From Tetrapyrgos nigripes (lineage: Eukaryota > Basidiomycota > Agaricomycetes > Agaricales > Campanellaceae): 64,000 bases of DNA. The DNA lies in contig JAACJM010000010.1 of NCBI GenBank assembly GCA_013368315.1, forward strand, positions 310,001 to 374,000, in the 5' to 3' direction. The translations under genes and the position numbers were made by a program. Of the stretch, positions 63,189-64,000 are shown piece by piece (the stretch's first letter is position 1; every line of letters starts with the position of its first letter). The notes below the pieces were generated by a model, which had not been told where the DNA came from, made no database searches, and saw nothing but the letters and a program-made list of their open reading frames with translations.

Positions 63189-64000
63189 CTAGAGTTTCGT
63201 GGTAGAGGGAGAGTTTGGCATGTAATGATATCGATGTGGTGACATTGGACCGAAATTATGTTCAAACAACAGAGGATCTGCCCTGGCAGTGAGCTGGGCG
63301 TTCTCCATCATGATCGCATGCATCTGTACCAAAAAGTCAGTACTCGTATACAAGGTGAATGTGAATGTACTTGCCTGCATACGCATGCCATGCATATTCG
63401 CCTTCAGCGACATCATTTCTTCATTTAACCGTAACGTCTCGTTTGTCAAGGTTATGTCGCTCCGACGACCCAATGTCTCTACAGACTTTGAAAGGGACAC
63501 CACGGATTCCCTCAATCCTTCCAGAGAACATTGTAGCGTAGAGTTGAGGTTTAATGGGGCGACGGCTGTAGTAATACCTTGCTTGGGAGCTCTTGGTCCG
63601 GTTGGCTGAAGATTGGTCGGTGTATGCATGGCATCCCAGCTTTGACCCAAGCTCCACGAGTTCCGGTTCAATGACCTCGTCCGACGATCTACCTGACGGT
63701 CCGCACTAGGACGCTCAACAGCTGAGAATGATTGCTGCCTGTCGAAAGACTGTGTGTTATCCTGAGCCGGGAAATAGGGAGCGAGGGGGTCGCCTTCTAA
63801 CACAGATTGCGAAGACGATGGCAACGAGGGTATACCAGAGGCGACTATGCGTAGTTGCGGTCTTTGCGGAGTGCCAGGATTTGGAGTAGGCGTGTCTAAA
63901 GAGAAAGACGAAGCAGTATTTCTGATCCATGGCCCTAGAGCAATACGCGCAGATTGTAGCTCAATTTCCATGGTCCGAACATGATTCTCCAGGCTTTCTA
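63189..64000 (-). CDS. Uncharacterised coiled-coil protein, truncated by window end
   Basis: C-terminal part only; the frame is open to the window edge, so the N-terminus lies beyond 64000. Visible sequence: a Ser/Pro/Gln-rich region (TPTPNPGTPQRPQLRIVASG), then a helical segment LEGLRESVVSLSKSVETLGR and TLRLNEEMMSLKANMHGMRM. An intron (about 63327-63374) leads to MHAIMMENAQLTARADPLLF and a tail ending NSPSTTKL. No family recognised; the helices suggest a dimerising coiled coil. Convergent with the RTT107-like gene. Confidence 0.6.
   Translation of the reverse strand, partial: ESLENHVRTMEIELQSARIALGPWIRNTASSFSLDTPTPNPGTPQRPQLRIVASGIPSLPSSSQSVLEGDPLAPYFPAQDNTQSFDRQQSFSAVERPSADRQVDRRTRSLNRNSWSLGQSWDAMHTPTNLQPTGPRAPKQGITTAVAPLNLNSTLQCSLEGLRESVVSLSKSVETLGRRSDITLTNETLRLNEEMMSLKANMHGMRMQASTFTFTLYTSTDFLVQMHAIMMENAQLTARADPLLFEHNFGPMSPHRYHYMPNSPSTTKL

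Overview
The window is nuclear DNA of a filamentous basidiomycete, most likely an agaricomycete. Genes are packed tightly on both strands. Almost all are cut by many short introns (about 45-75 nt, GT-AG with CTNAC-like branch sites). The protein set is fungal: PEX5, a CSL transcription factor, YAK1, PBS2, ERT1, a GH45-type endoglucanase, an allantoicase-ureidoglycolate lyase fusion and formate dehydrogenase. I see no rRNA, tRNA, CRISPR array or intact mobile element.

Layout. 1-8 kb: 5'-truncated C2H2 zinc-finger factor, PEX5, CDC26, PRA1/YIP3, ERT1 and the MTQ1/HemK methyltransferase. 8-22 kb: allantoicase-ureidoglycolate lyase fusion, BRE1, mitochondrial uS9, CASP/COY1, TFIIH p62 (TFB1) and a PHOSPHO-type HAD phosphatase. 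21.8-26.5 kb: YAK1 kinase, a three-copy 34-bp repeat upstream of it, and a proteasome assembly chaperone (PAC4-like). 26.5-28.6 kb: four small intron-rich gene models that match no family I recognise. 28.6-32.6 kb: a GRF zinc-finger protein, a possible small membrane protein and a conserved-looking uncharacterised protein. 32.8-44.8 kb: CSL factor, cytosolic isoleucyl-tRNA synthetase, SNU23, ERD1/EXS-family protein and NAD-formate dehydrogenase. 45-64 kb: GCN5, GH45-type endoglucanase, membrane-anchored ER cyclophilin, DBP7, ESA1, a small membrane protein, a ubiquitin-like/BAG co-chaperone, PBS2, a six-BRCT RTT107/Brc1-like protein and a protein truncated by the window end.

Functional picture. 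Most genes are housekeeping: transcription and chromatin (BRE1, TFB1, GCN5, ESA1, CSL, ERT1), splicing (SNU23), ribosome biogenesis and translation (DBP7, IleRS, uS9m, MTQ1), proteostasis (PAC4, BAG, cyclophilin, CDC26) and trafficking (PRA1, CASP, ERD1, PEX5). They do not form a pathway cluster. Many are head-to-head pairs with under 100 bp between start codons, which implies shared bidirectional promoters. All calls come from reading translations, motifs and splice signals by eye; exon borders inside genes are approximate unless stated.
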